Source: Muribaculaceae bacterium Zag1
GTDB taxonomy: Bacteria > Bacteroidota > Bacteroidia > Bacteroidales > Muribaculaceae
Direction: 5' to 3'
DNA length: 64,000 bases
NCBI GenBank assembly: GCA_002633115.1
Contig: NWBJ01000081.1
Span: 1 to 64,000, forward strand
Shown here: piece after piece, positions 30,056-39,103 of the stretch
How positions within the stretch are numbered: position 1 is the stretch's first letter
Layout: every line of letters starts with the position of its first letter
The notes under the pieces: generated by a model
The model's database searches: none
Told to the model about the DNA's origin: nothing
What the model saw: only the letters and a program-made list of their open reading frames with translations
Made by a program: the position numbers and the translations under genes

Positions 30056-30907
30056 ATGTCCTTTACCAAGCCCAAGACAGTTGACCGGGGCAAGAATTTC
30101 TCTGCCGTGCCGTCCGTCATCGCCCCCGGCCATGAGCAGGAATATCTTGACTGGAAAGCGCAAAATGACAGGGAGCAGGCACAGAAAAAGCAACAGCCGC
30201 CACAGCCCGCAGAAGAGAATAAGGAAAAACGTGAACCGGAAACGGCAGGCGGCAACACTCCGGGCGGTGAAAACGACGGTGAAGAAAGGGAAGATGAAAC
30301 ACAGAAGCAGGACAACAGCGACGGCTGGGCGAACCTTCTCCAGTCGGTCGGTCTGGACGGCATCGGCGACATAGGGCGTAACCTCCCCTACGTGATAGCC
30401 ATGTTGCCGGATATGCTCGTGGGGCTGTTCACCGGCAAGACAACCTCCGTGAACCTCAGAAGCGGCATGATGCCCTTAGCCTCCATCCTGGTAGGGATGT
30501 TCGTCAGGAACCCGCTGCTGAAGATGGTGCTGATAGGCATGGGCGGTGCCAACCTTGTCAACAAGATGGGCCATGAAGCAATCGACCGTAAGTCCGAAAA
30601 CAACCGGCCTGCCGTCCGTTACAGGCAGTATGACGACGAGGAGCTGAACCCGCGCATATCCGGTGCGGTCATACGCGGCAACACGCTGATAGCCACTATC
30701 GACAACGTGCCGTGCTCGGTGACGCTTCCCGACAACGCGGCGCAGGCATACGCCGCCGGCGCACTGCCCCTGAACACGCTTGCCAACGCGGTGCTTGCCC
30801 GTCACGACCGCATGAGGGCGATGGCGGAAGACAACTACCGCAGTATGGAGATCGAGCAGGAAAGACAACGGGAGCAGAATCAGGAACGCGGCATAATCCT
30901 CAGATAA
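30056..30907 (+). CDS. Transfer-operon membrane protein with charged N-terminal tail
   Basis: The 283-residue product has a highly charged, Gln/Glu/Lys-rich disordered region (residues 25-90), then two hydrophobic segments (residues about 108-122 YVIAMLPDMLVGLFT and 133-160). A C-terminal domain with a beta-like part (GAVIRGNTLIATIDNVPCSVTL) and a helical charged end follows. It is probably an inner-membrane transfer protein with a cytoplasmic tail. The family is not recognised. Confidence 0.65.
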   Translation: MSFTKPKTVDRGKNFSAVPSVIAPGHEQEYLDWKAQNDREQAQKKQQPPQPAEENKEKREPETAGGNTPGGENDGEEREDETQKQDNSDGWANLLQSVGLDGIGDIGRNLPYVIAMLPDMLVGLFTGKTTSVNLRSGMMPLASILVGMFVRNPLLKMVLIGMGGANLVNKMGHEAIDRKSENNRPAVRYRQYDDEELNPRISGAVIRGNTLIATIDNVPCSVTLPDNAAQAYAAGALPLNTLANAVLARHDRMRAMAEDNYRSMEIEQERQREQNQERGIILR

Positions 30908-30930
30908 AAAACAATATATCAAATATAGCG

Positions 30931-33621
30931 ATGAAAGAAAAGACACCTCAGGAACAGACGGCGGCCGCCAGACAGGTGGAGCTGCTGTCCAACGCCCTCA
31001 ACGGGGCATCGACGGAGGGGTACTGGCTGAACGTGTCGGGACGCCTCTCTCCGAGAATCTATCCCAAGGGAGCCGTGCTCAGCCCGTTCAACAGCCTTAC
31101 GCTGATCCTCGACGCTGACAGCCACGGCTATTCCACGGCACTGTACACCACGTTCTCAGAGGCGAGGAAACGGAACGAATCCGTGCTGAAGGACGAGCGT
31201 TCCGTGCCGATGAACTGGTACAGGTGGGACTCCTACGTCAACAAGCATGACGAGAAGGACATCATCTCGCGCGATGACTACCGCAGCCTGCCTCCCGTGC
31301 AGCAGGAGCAGTACAAGGCCGTGCGCAAGCGTGAGATACACGCGCTCTTCAACGTGGAGCAGACCACGCTTCCCCATGTGGATGAAAGGGAGTTCGGGAG
31401 ACTGCGCCAGCAGTTCGGCGGCATTACCGACCGTGGCAACATACTCGCCGAGGAACGGCAGACCCGGTCCGCTGTAAACAGGTTCCGTGAACAGATTTCA
31501 CAGAACCTCGTGCCCATAAGGAAATCGACCACGGGAACGGCTACATACGACACCGGCAAGGATGCCGTCTATATCCCCGACCAGAAGCATTTCGGGAACT
31601 ACATGGACTATGTGCAGGAACTGGTGCGCCAGGTGGTGAGTGCCACCGGGCACCGTGAACGGATGTCAAGGGAAGGCATGGTGATGAACGGCGGCAAGGC
31701 ACCTTCGGGTGACGCCCTGCGCTACGAGTGCCTTATTGCCGAGATAGCCTCCGGCCTGAAGATGGCGGAGTTCGGGCTGCCGGCGAAGCTGTCGCCCGAA
31801 AGCCGGGGCATGGTGGAATACTGGACGGAGGAACTGAAGGAGACCCCCTGCCTGATAGATGCCGTGGAGAGCGACGTGAACAATGCGCTCGACATCATCC
31901 GAAAGGCGGAACAGGGGGAACGCATGGAGTCTGCCCATGACCGCAACAGGCAGCAGACCGAGGAACTTCGGGAACAGAAGGAAGGGCGTCCGCAGGTATC
32001 GGTGGCGGACGCGCTGGTGCTGCAGGACATCCTCCGCAAGGGAGGCATGGAAATCAGCGACCGCAACTTTCCGGGAGGACAGGATGACAAGCGCGAGTTC
32101 CTTGCCCGTTTTGAGGGGCTCGGGCATTACGACCGGCTGACGCAGGACTCGCTCACCAATGCACGCCTGCAGCATGACGACCCGGAGCTTGTCAATATCG
32201 CCTACACCCAGGCTTCCGGTGCCGCCGCACGCATCCACCGGCTCTGTTCCGAATGGATGCCTCAGGAATGGGAGGAAAAGGGCGCACACGTCATAGCCGA
32301 TGACATCAACGCCGTTCCTGACAAACGGAGCCGTGAGTTTGTCGTGGTTCTTGACAGGAACACAGGCATAGCCGATGTGGTGCTTCCCACCTCCGCACGG
32401 TCAGGCGGCGATGTCGTGATGCCCAACGGCGACCGCCGCAACTACTGGCTGTCCCCCGACGAGGTGATGACGGCCGACGAGCGCAGGGAGGCCGGCGCGA
32501 GAGTGGTGTCGCACACCATTCCCGGCTTCAACAAGGAGAAGATAGCGGCGGCGTTGGCGGCGCAGGGTGCCTCTTATGCCAGGTTCTTCAACAAGGACGG
32601 TCAGTTGCGCTATCATCCCGACGATTCCTACTTTGCGGACAAACAGGTGTATTCGGCGAAACTGGACGGAAAGGATATCCGAAAAGTATCTGACTTCGAT
32701 GTCAGCGAGGCAGTCAGCCGCGCCACGGAGGTGCGGTTTGAGCGGATCCAGATGCTCCGTGACGATGCGGGCGGCTGGGCGTTGTACCTTAAGCCGGAAA
32801 ACGGGCCGTCGTTCAGCATACGCCCGGACAAAAACGACATCAACCGCTTCTTCTCCACCGTCAAGCAGGATGACCGCGTGGCGGCGGGAGCTGTCCGCAA
32901 CGAGCTGGCACAGAAATACTATGCCCTCGCACAGGCAAATCCCGACCTGAAGGTTGACCTGTTCGGTTCCGTGCCGGAGGGCATCGATCCGCTGCGCATC
33001 AAGCGTGTCAACGTGTTCAAGAGCAAGGATGACAAGATACTGTGCGTCCCCGTAATCGACGGCATCGACAAGGTGCAGCCCCGTGAAGTGAGCAGGCAGC
33101 AATGGCAGAGGATGTGGGTGGCGGAGGATGTGGCGCAGTACAAGACCAGCCTCGCCGCCAACCTGTTCGCCGACCTGCTGATGCAGAAATCGGAGGAAAA
33201 GGCCGTAGAAAAGCAACAGGACGAGGATGCTGCGGTTGTCCGTCCCGATGTGGCTGCCGTGCGTCCTGAACTGCAGCAGTATGAGGATTTGAAGGAAAAA
33301 CATCCCGGCATCCTGCTTCTGTTCCGTAACGGTGACAATTACGAGGCGTACCAGGATGATGTGCCGACGATGGAAAAGACATTGGGGCTTGCAAAGACAG
33401 AATACGGAGGCCGACGGGAAGGCAGTCCTGCCTTTAAGGTGTCTTTTCCGACGGAAATGTTGGACACCTACCTGCAGAAGCTCGTGCAATCAGGGGCAAG
33501 GGTGGCTGTCTGCGACGCTTTGGAAAACAAATCCATGGACAGGAAAGCCGGGATGTCGCTCCCGGGCAATCCGGTCAGGGAAACTGAAAACATGGAACGT
33601 CATACAGGATTAAGAATGTAA
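30931..33621 (+). CDS. ArdC-like / large polyvalent protein fused to a MutS-I-like domain
   Basis: The 896-residue product starts MKEKTPQEQTAAARQ at 30931. Residues about 30-160 resemble the ArdC single-strand-DNA-binding N-domain (ALFNVEQTTLP). A following part resembles its zincin domain (KDAVYIPDQKHFGNYMDYVQELVRQVV) but without HExxH. Middle regions resemble DUF3945-type modules. Residues about 781-870 match MutS domain I (QQYEDLKEKHPGILLLFRNGDNYEAY...LDTYLQKLVQSGARVAVCDALEN). The mismatch-wedge Phe of GDFYE is Asn here, while the Glu is kept. It ends 4 bp before the next start. It probably protects or handles entering DNA. Confidence 0.75.
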   Translation: MKEKTPQEQTAAARQVELLSNALNGASTEGYWLNVSGRLSPRIYPKGAVLSPFNSLTLILDADSHGYSTALYTTFSEARKRNESVLKDERSVPMNWYRWDSYVNKHDEKDIISRDDYRSLPPVQQEQYKAVRKREIHALFNVEQTTLPHVDEREFGRLRQQFGGITDRGNILAEERQTRSAVNRFREQISQNLVPIRKSTTGTATYDTGKDAVYIPDQKHFGNYMDYVQELVRQVVSATGHRERMSREGMVMNGGKAPSGDALRYECLIAEIASGLKMAEFGLPAKLSPESRGMVEYWTEELKETPCLIDAVESDVNNALDIIRKAEQGERMESAHDRNRQQTEELREQKEGRPQVSVADALVLQDILRKGGMEISDRNFPGGQDDKREFLARFEGLGHYDRLTQDSLTNARLQHDDPELVNIAYTQASGAAARIHRLCSEWMPQEWEEKGAHVIADDINAVPDKRSREFVVVLDRNTGIADVVLPTSARSGGDVVMPNGDRRNYWLSPDEVMTADERREAGARVVSHTIPGFNKEKIAAALAAQGASYARFFNKDGQLRYHPDDSYFADKQVYSAKLDGKDIRKVSDFDVSEAVSRATEVRFERIQMLRDDAGGWALYLKPENGPSFSIRPDKNDINRFFSTVKQDDRVAAGAVRNELAQKYYALAQANPDLKVDLFGSVPEGIDPLRIKRVNVFKSKDDKILCVPVIDGIDKVQPREVSRQQWQRMWVAEDVAQYKTSLAANLFADLLMQKSEEKAVEKQQDEDAAVVRPDVAAVRPELQQYEDLKEKHPGILLLFRNGDNYEAYQDDVPTMEKTLGLAKTEYGGRREGSPAFKVSFPTEMLDTYLQKLVQSGARVAVCDALENKSMDRKAGMSLPGNPVRETENMERHTGLRM

Positions 33622-33625
33622 GTCT

Positions 33626-35194
33626 ATGGCAGGAAAAAATCAGGCATACGCGGAAAGATACGCGGAATTTGCGATGGAGCAGATGCGTCTGTACGGCATA
33701 CCGGCCTCGGTGACACTGGCACAGGGCATCCTTGAGAGCGCAAGCGGCCAGAGCCGTCTCGCGCAGAACGAGAACAACCACTTCGGCATCAAGGCAACGC
33801 AGTCATGGATAGCCAACGGCGGCAGATACGGACTCTATACCGATGACAAGCCGAATGAGAAATTCTGCAGCTACGACAGCGTGGGCGATTCGTATGCCCA
33901 CCATTCCAGATTCCTGAAGGGAAACTCACGGTACGCATCGTGCTTCAAACTTGATGCTGACGATTACAGGGGCTGGGCGCAGGGGCTTGACAAAGCAGGA
34001 TATGCCACGGCGGGAAAATACGCGCCGGCACTCATATCCATCATCGAGAGCAACAACCTCCAGCGGTATGACCGCATGGTAATGGAAGAGATGAACGCCA
34101 AGGGGCTGAAGCCGGGGCAAGGCACTCCGCAGATGCAACCGGCCAATGCCAACGGTACGGAGCAGGGCTATTCCTTCCCGTTGAAACGTGAGGAGTTCCT
34201 GTTCGTCACATCGCCGTTCGGTATGCGTACAGACCCGACCGACCCGTCAAGAAAGCAGATGCACAAGGGTATGGACATACGCTGTGACAACGAGGCTGTG
34301 CTGGCCACGGAAAAGGACGGCAAGGTGGTGGCGGTGAATGACAATGCCAACACTCCCGGAGGAAAATCCGTCACCGTCGAGTACGCGCGTGAAGGCGGAA
34401 TAAAGGTACAGGTCAGCTACCTGCACCTGAGTTCCACATCCGTCAAGGTCGGCGATACGGTGAATGCCGGGCAGCAGATAGGCGTTTCGGGCAATACGGG
34501 AACCCGTACCACAGGGTCGCATCTACATTTAGGTGTTAAGCAGATTGCGTCTGACGGAACCGGGCGTGACATGGATCCCGCCGCCTATCTCGCGGAGATA
34601 GCCGAGAAAGGGAATATCCGTCTCACCGCCATGCACGACGGACAGAACCTGCTGGCAAAGTACAAAAGCCAGAACCCGGACAGTCCCGTGATGGACACTT
34701 CCCTTTCGCCGGAGGAATGGATGAAGAAGCTCCTGTCCTCCGAGGACAGCGGCATTGGCATGGGCGGTTACGGGCAAGACCCGGTAATTGAAATGGCGAT
34801 GACGCTATTCACCTCCCTGATGGCATTGGCCGTGCAGATAGACAACAGGACGGAAGAGGAACAGATGGCTGTGGCAACAGCTGCCGCAACGGACAGACGC
34901 ATCGACCTTACGCCGCTCGTGAAGGGAATGAGGGAGTGTACGCTCATGGTGAAAGAAGGTGAGACACCGACATTGTCCGTGGACACCGGCACAAACCGTT
35001 TTTCGGCACAGCTGACGGCGGCGGACATGAACCGTCTGAACCTTGTCCTGTCGGACAGTACCCTGACCTCCGAGGAAAAGAAAGAGCGCATTTCGGGCAT
35101 TGTCGGCAACATCGCACTTAACGCGCAGCTGTCGCAGGATTACCGCCAGGGAATGTCACAGCATACACCGTCAGAGAATATTTCAATCAGATAA
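33626..35194 (+). CDS. Bifunctional GH73 glucosaminidase plus M23 peptidase
   Basis: Residues about 5-150 are a GH73/FlgJ-type muramidase domain (LAQGILESASGQSRLAQNEN, catalytic Glu in ILES, then NHFGIKA). Residues about 190-310 are an M23 domain with MHKGMDIRCD (HxxxD) and GSHLHLGV (HxH). The C-terminal 200 residues are helical, with a hydrophobic stretch IEMAMTLFTSLMALAVQ. No signal peptide is visible, so export may be through the transfer channel. Joined glycan and peptide cleavage fits local wall opening during conjugation. Confidence 0.9.
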   Translation: MAGKNQAYAERYAEFAMEQMRLYGIPASVTLAQGILESASGQSRLAQNENNHFGIKATQSWIANGGRYGLYTDDKPNEKFCSYDSVGDSYAHHSRFLKGNSRYASCFKLDADDYRGWAQGLDKAGYATAGKYAPALISIIESNNLQRYDRMVMEEMNAKGLKPGQGTPQMQPANANGTEQGYSFPLKREEFLFVTSPFGMRTDPTDPSRKQMHKGMDIRCDNEAVLATEKDGKVVAVNDNANTPGGKSVTVEYAREGGIKVQVSYLHLSSTSVKVGDTVNAGQQIGVSGNTGTRTTGSHLHLGVKQIASDGTGRDMDPAAYLAEIAEKGNIRLTAMHDGQNLLAKYKSQNPDSPVMDTSLSPEEWMKKLLSSEDSGIGMGGYGQDPVIEMAMTLFTSLMALAVQIDNRTEEEQMAVATAAATDRRIDLTPLVKGMRECTLMVKEGETPTLSVDTGTNRFSAQLTAADMNRLNLVLSDSTLTSEEKKERISGIVGNIALNAQLSQDYRQGMSQHTPSENISIR

Positions 35195-35219
35195 CAACAA
35201 ACCATTAAAACAAAACAGT

Positions 35220-35858
35220 ATGATAAAAGTACAGGCAACAATCAACGGCGTCATCAGCAAATCGGCTACAGTCCGTACAGCCGGTGACGGAAAAATGTTC
35301 ATCGGCTTCCCCGTGAAGCTCACAGTCCCCGGCTCAAGAAACAACATGCCGGGCAAGGAACTGACCGTCTCCGCAAGCAAGGACGGGGACGAATCGGAAC
35401 TGACCGCTTTTGCGGCCGGGACACGCATAGAGGCGACAGGAACGCTTACCTTCAGAAAGACCGGCGACAACCTCTATTTCAACTTCCATGCCGACACGAT
35501 AAACCTCAGTCCCGAATCGAACAAGGACGCCATCGAGGGCATGCTGGAGTTCAAGGGAACCGTCGGCAAGGGCGTCGATGAGAAGACCGACAAGAAAGGC
35601 GGCAAATATGTGTCGTTCTCTGCATATTCCACGGAGAAGTCCGGGGATGCCCTGCAGTTCACATGGGTGCGCTTCATCAAGTTCGATTATGTCAAAGAAG
35701 CATTCCTCGAAGCCAAGGCGAAGATACACGCTACCGGCAAGCTGACGGTATCGGCATACAACGGCCGTATCGACCTGGACTGTCGTATGGAGGAGGTCAA
35801 GCCGTGGGAACGCCAGCCTTTCACACCGTCAAAGGACAACGAAAACCCACCGTTCTGA
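35220..35858 (+). CDS. OB-fold single-strand DNA-binding-like protein
   Basis: The 212-residue product starts MIKVQATINGVISKSATVRT; the ATG at 35220 is chosen over a long upstream frame overlapping the previous gene. Two similar beta-rich halves (residues about 1-95 and 105-195: EGMLEFKGTVGKGVDEK...VRFIKFDYVKEAFLEAKAKI) look like tandem OB folds related to SSB, followed by an acidic/Pro tail (KDNENPPF) similar to the SSB partner-binding tip. It probably coats transferred single-strand DNA. It is 1 bp from the ArdC-like gene. Confidence 0.7.
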   Translation: MIKVQATINGVISKSATVRTAGDGKMFIGFPVKLTVPGSRNNMPGKELTVSASKDGDESELTAFAAGTRIEATGTLTFRKTGDNLYFNFHADTINLSPESNKDAIEGMLEFKGTVGKGVDEKTDKKGGKYVSFSAYSTEKSGDALQFTWVRFIKFDYVKEAFLEAKAKIHATGKLTVSAYNGRIDLDCRMEEVKPWERQPFTPSKDNENPPF

Positions 35859-35859
35859 T

Positions 35860-37089
35860 ATGGCATACAGGAAATTCAACGGCAACGGTGACGGCCAGAG
35901 TGCCGAAGACCGCGCCCTCGACAGGTTCGCGGATCTGATGGTTGAAAAAATCAAGAGTCTGCAGTCCGACTGGCAGAAGCCATGGTTCACCGAGGGCAGC
36001 CTGAAATGGCCCAAGAACCTGAGCGGCAGGGAGTATAACGGCATGAACGCTGCGATGCTCATGTTGCTGTGTGAGAAAAACGATTACCGGCTTCCGGTGT
36101 TCTGCACCTTCAACCGTGTGACCGGACTGAATTACTCCGTCGGCAAGGACGGCAGCCGCAAGCCGCTGGTGGATGACAACGGTGAGAATCTCCCGACCGT
36201 CACGGTAAACAAGGGAGAGAAGTCCTTTCCCATCTTCCTCACCAGTTTCACGGTCGTGAACCGCGAGACCAAGGAAAAAATCAAATACGAGGATTACAAG
36301 AAACTCTCCGATGAAGAGAAAAAGGAGTATAACGTCTATCCTAAGCTGAACGTATATAATGTGTTCAATGTGGCCCAGACCAATCTGGAACAGGCGCGGC
36401 CGGAACTGTACGCAAAGCTGGAGGAGCAGAACAGGCTTAAGAGGCCGGCATCCCTTGACGGGGAGAAATTCTCCTTCCCGGCAATGGACGAAATCATAAA
36501 GCATGGCCTTTGGTTGTGTCCCATCAAGCCGACGCATCAGGATCAGGCATACTATTCCATAACAAGGGATGAGATTGTTCTGCCGGAAAAATCCCAGTTC
36601 ATGACCGGCGAGGCTTTCTATGGTACGGCATTTCACGAGATGACCCATTCGACCGGCTCCGAAGGACGTCTCAACCGGTTAAAGCCCACTACATTCGGCT
36701 CGAATGATTATGCCCGTGAGGAACTTGTGGCCGAACTGGGCAGTGCCCTTGTCGCCTCGCGCTACGGCATCGTGAAGAATGTCAAGGATGAATCAGCGGC
36801 TTACCTCAAGTCATGGCTCGACAGCCTCAAGGAATCCCCCGAATTTATCAAGACGACCCTTCAGGACGTGCGTCGCGCCACCTCCATGATAAGCCATCGC
36901 ATAGACCTTGTCCAAGGACAGATAGACAGCTATCAGGCCATTCCCGGACACACGACCGAGTACCCCGATGTCTATGATATCGACAATGACGGCAACACCA
37001 CGGAGGTTGTTCATATCGAGGACAGGCCTTTCGACATGATGCGTGAGGACGAGGAAGTGCCGTTCCAGGGGACGCACCGCAGCCGCTGA
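35860..37089 (+). CDS. ArdC-type antirestriction protein (ssDNA-binding plus zincin)
   Basis: The 409-residue product has an N-terminal ArdC ssDNA-binding domain (KPWFTEGSLKWPKNLSGREY...NVYNVFNVAQTNLEQ) and a C-terminal zincin-like peptidase domain with the zinc motif FHEMTHSTG (HExxH) and downstream EELVAELGSAL carrying the third ligand Glu. ArdC protects incoming plasmid DNA from restriction in recipients. It is the last gene of the transfer operon and is followed by a strong terminator. Confidence 0.9.
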   Translation: MAYRKFNGNGDGQSAEDRALDRFADLMVEKIKSLQSDWQKPWFTEGSLKWPKNLSGREYNGMNAAMLMLLCEKNDYRLPVFCTFNRVTGLNYSVGKDGSRKPLVDDNGENLPTVTVNKGEKSFPIFLTSFTVVNRETKEKIKYEDYKKLSDEEKKEYNVYPKLNVYNVFNVAQTNLEQARPELYAKLEEQNRLKRPASLDGEKFSFPAMDEIIKHGLWLCPIKPTHQDQAYYSITRDEIVLPEKSQFMTGEAFYGTAFHEMTHSTGSEGRLNRLKPTTFGSNDYAREELVAELGSALVASRYGIVKNVKDESAAYLKSWLDSLKESPEFIKTTLQDVRRATSMISHRIDLVQGQIDSYQAIPGHTTEYPDVYDIDNDGNTTEVVHIEDRPFDMMREDEEVPFQGTHRSR

Positions 37090-37111
37090 ACAAACATGGC
37101 ACACCTTGTTG

Positions 37112-37149
37112 CAATCCGCCGGGGCACTTGTCTTCGGCGGGTTGTTTTT
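37112..37149 (+). terminator. Terminator of the transfer operon
   Basis: CAATCCGCCG (37112-37121) pairs with CGGCGGGTTG (37135-37144) over ten base pairs (one G-T), followed by TTTTT (37145-37149). Confidence 0.85.
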
Positions 37150-37163
37150 ATGAGCATAAGGCA

Positions 37164-37322
37164 TTAACGGCCGTTGCGTTTGTTGAACTCTTCCCAGTCG
37201 TATTCGTCCATATCCGGCTTCCAGAACGAGCGTTTGCGTCTGCGACGCGGTTTCCTGCGCTCCCGGAAGCCCAGGACTCCCGACAGCCACCATCCGGCCA
37301 ATAGTAGAAGTATAATATCCAT
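37164..37322 (-). CDS. Small membrane-anchored basic protein (52 aa)
   Basis: The product starts MDIILLLLAGWWLSGVLGF, one transmembrane helix, followed by an Arg/Lys block (RERRKPRRRRKRSFWKP) and an acidic end (DMDEYDWEEFNKRNGR). Its codons use the GC-rich pattern of neighbouring genes, which supports coding. It is antisense to nothing recognisable and converges with the transfer operon. Function is unknown. Confidence 0.5.
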   Translation of the reverse strand: MDIILLLLAGWWLSGVLGFRERRKPRRRRKRSFWKPDMDEYDWEEFNKRNGR

Positions 37323-37549
37323 ATCCTGTTGTTTTTTGATTGGTGATTCCCATACTAAAGGTACAAAATAATTCTCATATACACAAGTTTTTAGCGGATT
37401 ATTTTTAAGGGAAATGACCGGCTGGCAGAATTATAGAAGTCCAACAGATGATTTCACATTTGAGGGCTATTTTATTTCCCTACATTTATGCTTTCAATCT
37501 TTTTTTCGTACTATATGCGTGCTTATTCTATTAAAAATGAGCCGATTCC

Positions 37550-37580
37550 TTGTGTAATTGCGGAAAAATGACTACCTTTG
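37550..37580 (+). promoter_or_regulatory. Promoter of the ATPase gene
   Basis: TTG at 37550-37552 and TACCTTTG at 37573-37580 are separated by 20 bp, matching the Bacteroidota -33/-7 promoter. The gene starts 43 bp downstream. The remaining 37323-37549 gap is AT-rich with no gene seen. Confidence 0.7.
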
Positions 37581-37623
37581 CAACCGTGGTTGAATCAACC
37601 GCCGTTGCAAATACGAGTGAGAT

Positions 37624-38961
37624 ATGAGATTTTATAACAGAGAAAACGAAATAGCCGAGTTGAAGCGTATATGCAATCTGTCATTTACGCACAACTCCCG
37701 CATGACGGTTTTGACGGGTCGCCGGCGCATCGGCAAGACGAGCCTGATAAAGAAAGCGTTTGAGGACAGCGATGCCCCGATGCTGTATTTCTTTACCGGG
37801 CGCAAGGCCGAAGCCGCCCTTGTGGATGATTTTGTCCGGGAGATACACGACAAACTGCACGGATATGTACCGGAGGGTCTGATGTCGGTGACAGGAGTGC
37901 TGAGACATCTGTTTGAACTTGCAAAGACCGGGAGGTTCACTCTTGTCATTGATGAGTTCCAGGAGTTCATGACTGTCAATCCGTCTGTATTCAGCGACCT
38001 GCAGAACCTGTGGGACAGCTACCGTTCCGACACAAGGATGAACCTTGTCCTGAGCGGTTCTGTCATGTCGATGATGCGTCGGATTTTTACCGATGCGCAT
38101 GAGCCGTTGTTCGGACGAGCCGACAATATCATCAACCTGCGGCCTTTCAGGATAAAGGTCGTGAAGGAGATTCTGAAGGATTACAATCCGGAATACACCA
38201 ACGGGGATCTTCTGGCATTGTATTCCATAACAGGTGGAATCCCGAAATATATCGAGCTATTATGTGACAACAGCCATGTGACGGAAGAGTCCATGCTTCG
38301 CTTCTCCGTGTCGTATATGTCTCCCTTTATTGACGAAGGACGCAATCTGCTGATTACGGAGTTCGGACGTGATTACGGCACCTATTTTTCCATTCTTCTT
38401 GCCATCGCGCAGGGACGCACATCCCAGGCTGAAATCACGGCGGCTCTGGGCGGAATGGCTATCGGCGGTCATCTTGAACGGCTGGAGAACACCTATAATA
38501 TAATATCGAAATTCCGTCCGGTCATGTCGAAACCAGGGAGCAAGAACACCGTGCGTTTCCGCATAAGCGACAATTTCATGCAGTTCTGGTTCCGTTTTAT
38601 AGAGCGCAACCGTTCCATGATTGAGCTTGACAACTATGGCGATTTGCGTGAAGTGGTCATGCGGGATTATCCTACCTATTCCGGACTTATGCTTGAAAAG
38701 TATTTCCGGCAGAAGCTGGCGGAGGAAGGCGGATTCCGCGAAATAGGTTCGTGGTGGGAGGCCAAGTCAGGGAAAGAAGCCAATGAGATAGACATAGTAG
38801 GCATACGGACAGAAGGAAAATCAGCACTCGTCGCCGAAGTGAAGCGCAATGCCCGCAACTATGACAACAAGTCGTTCATGGCTAAAATCGAGCACATAAG
38901 AGCCAAGATATTATCCGGATATGAGATAGAATCTCGGCTTTATACCATAGATGATATGTAA
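37624..38961 (+). CDS. AAA ATPase with C-terminal DUF234-type nuclease-like domain
   Basis: The 445-residue product has an archaeal-type STAND/AAA core: Walker A VLTGRRRIGKTSLIKKAF (residues about 29-45), Walker B FTLVIDEFQEF and sensor LVLSGSVMSMM. A winged helix and a C-terminal domain (GSWWEAKSGKEANEIDIVGI...ALVAEVKRN) follow, matching the E-ID-AEVK pattern of the DUF234 restriction-like fold. The family is common in Bacteroidales, often in multiple copies; the role is unclear, possibly defence-related. It stands alone with its own promoter. Confidence 0.88.
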   Translation: MRFYNRENEIAELKRICNLSFTHNSRMTVLTGRRRIGKTSLIKKAFEDSDAPMLYFFTGRKAEAALVDDFVREIHDKLHGYVPEGLMSVTGVLRHLFELAKTGRFTLVIDEFQEFMTVNPSVFSDLQNLWDSYRSDTRMNLVLSGSVMSMMRRIFTDAHEPLFGRADNIINLRPFRIKVVKEILKDYNPEYTNGDLLALYSITGGIPKYIELLCDNSHVTEESMLRFSVSYMSPFIDEGRNLLITEFGRDYGTYFSILLAIAQGRTSQAEITAALGGMAIGGHLERLENTYNIISKFRPVMSKPGSKNTVRFRISDNFMQFWFRFIERNRSMIELDNYGDLREVVMRDYPTYSGLMLEKYFRQKLAEEGGFREIGSWWEAKSGKEANEIDIVGIRTEGKSALVAEVKRNARNYDNKSFMAKIEHIRAKILSGYEIESRLYTIDDM

Positions 38962-39027
38962 TAAAACGGTAAGGTTCGTCACCCTGTAGGTAGTTCTGAT
39001 CGAATCAAGTTCCCTATTCTAATTATA

Positions 39028-39062
39028 AAGACAGCCCCGGCCATCACGGTCGGGACTGCCTG
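39028..39062. terminator. Intergenic hairpin between convergent genes
   Basis: GACAGCCCCGGCC and GGTCGGGACTGCC form a 13-bp stem with wobble pairs around ATCAC. On the minus strand it is followed by TTTATAATT, so it likely ends the OmpA-like transcript. Confidence 0.55.
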
Positions 39063-39103
39063 CAAAAAAAATGAAAAAGTTAGCTTTTAAGCTCTCGTCT
39101 GTA

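Noticed and set aside
30712..30930. N-terminal extension of the ArdC/MutS-like protein
   Set aside because: It overlaps the 3' end of the preceding gene and has biased Arg-rich composition; the ATG at 30931 fits the domain start.
33271..33540. A genuine mismatch-repair gene
   Set aside because: Only domain I is present; the MutS ATPase and clamp are missing and the wedge Phe is replaced.
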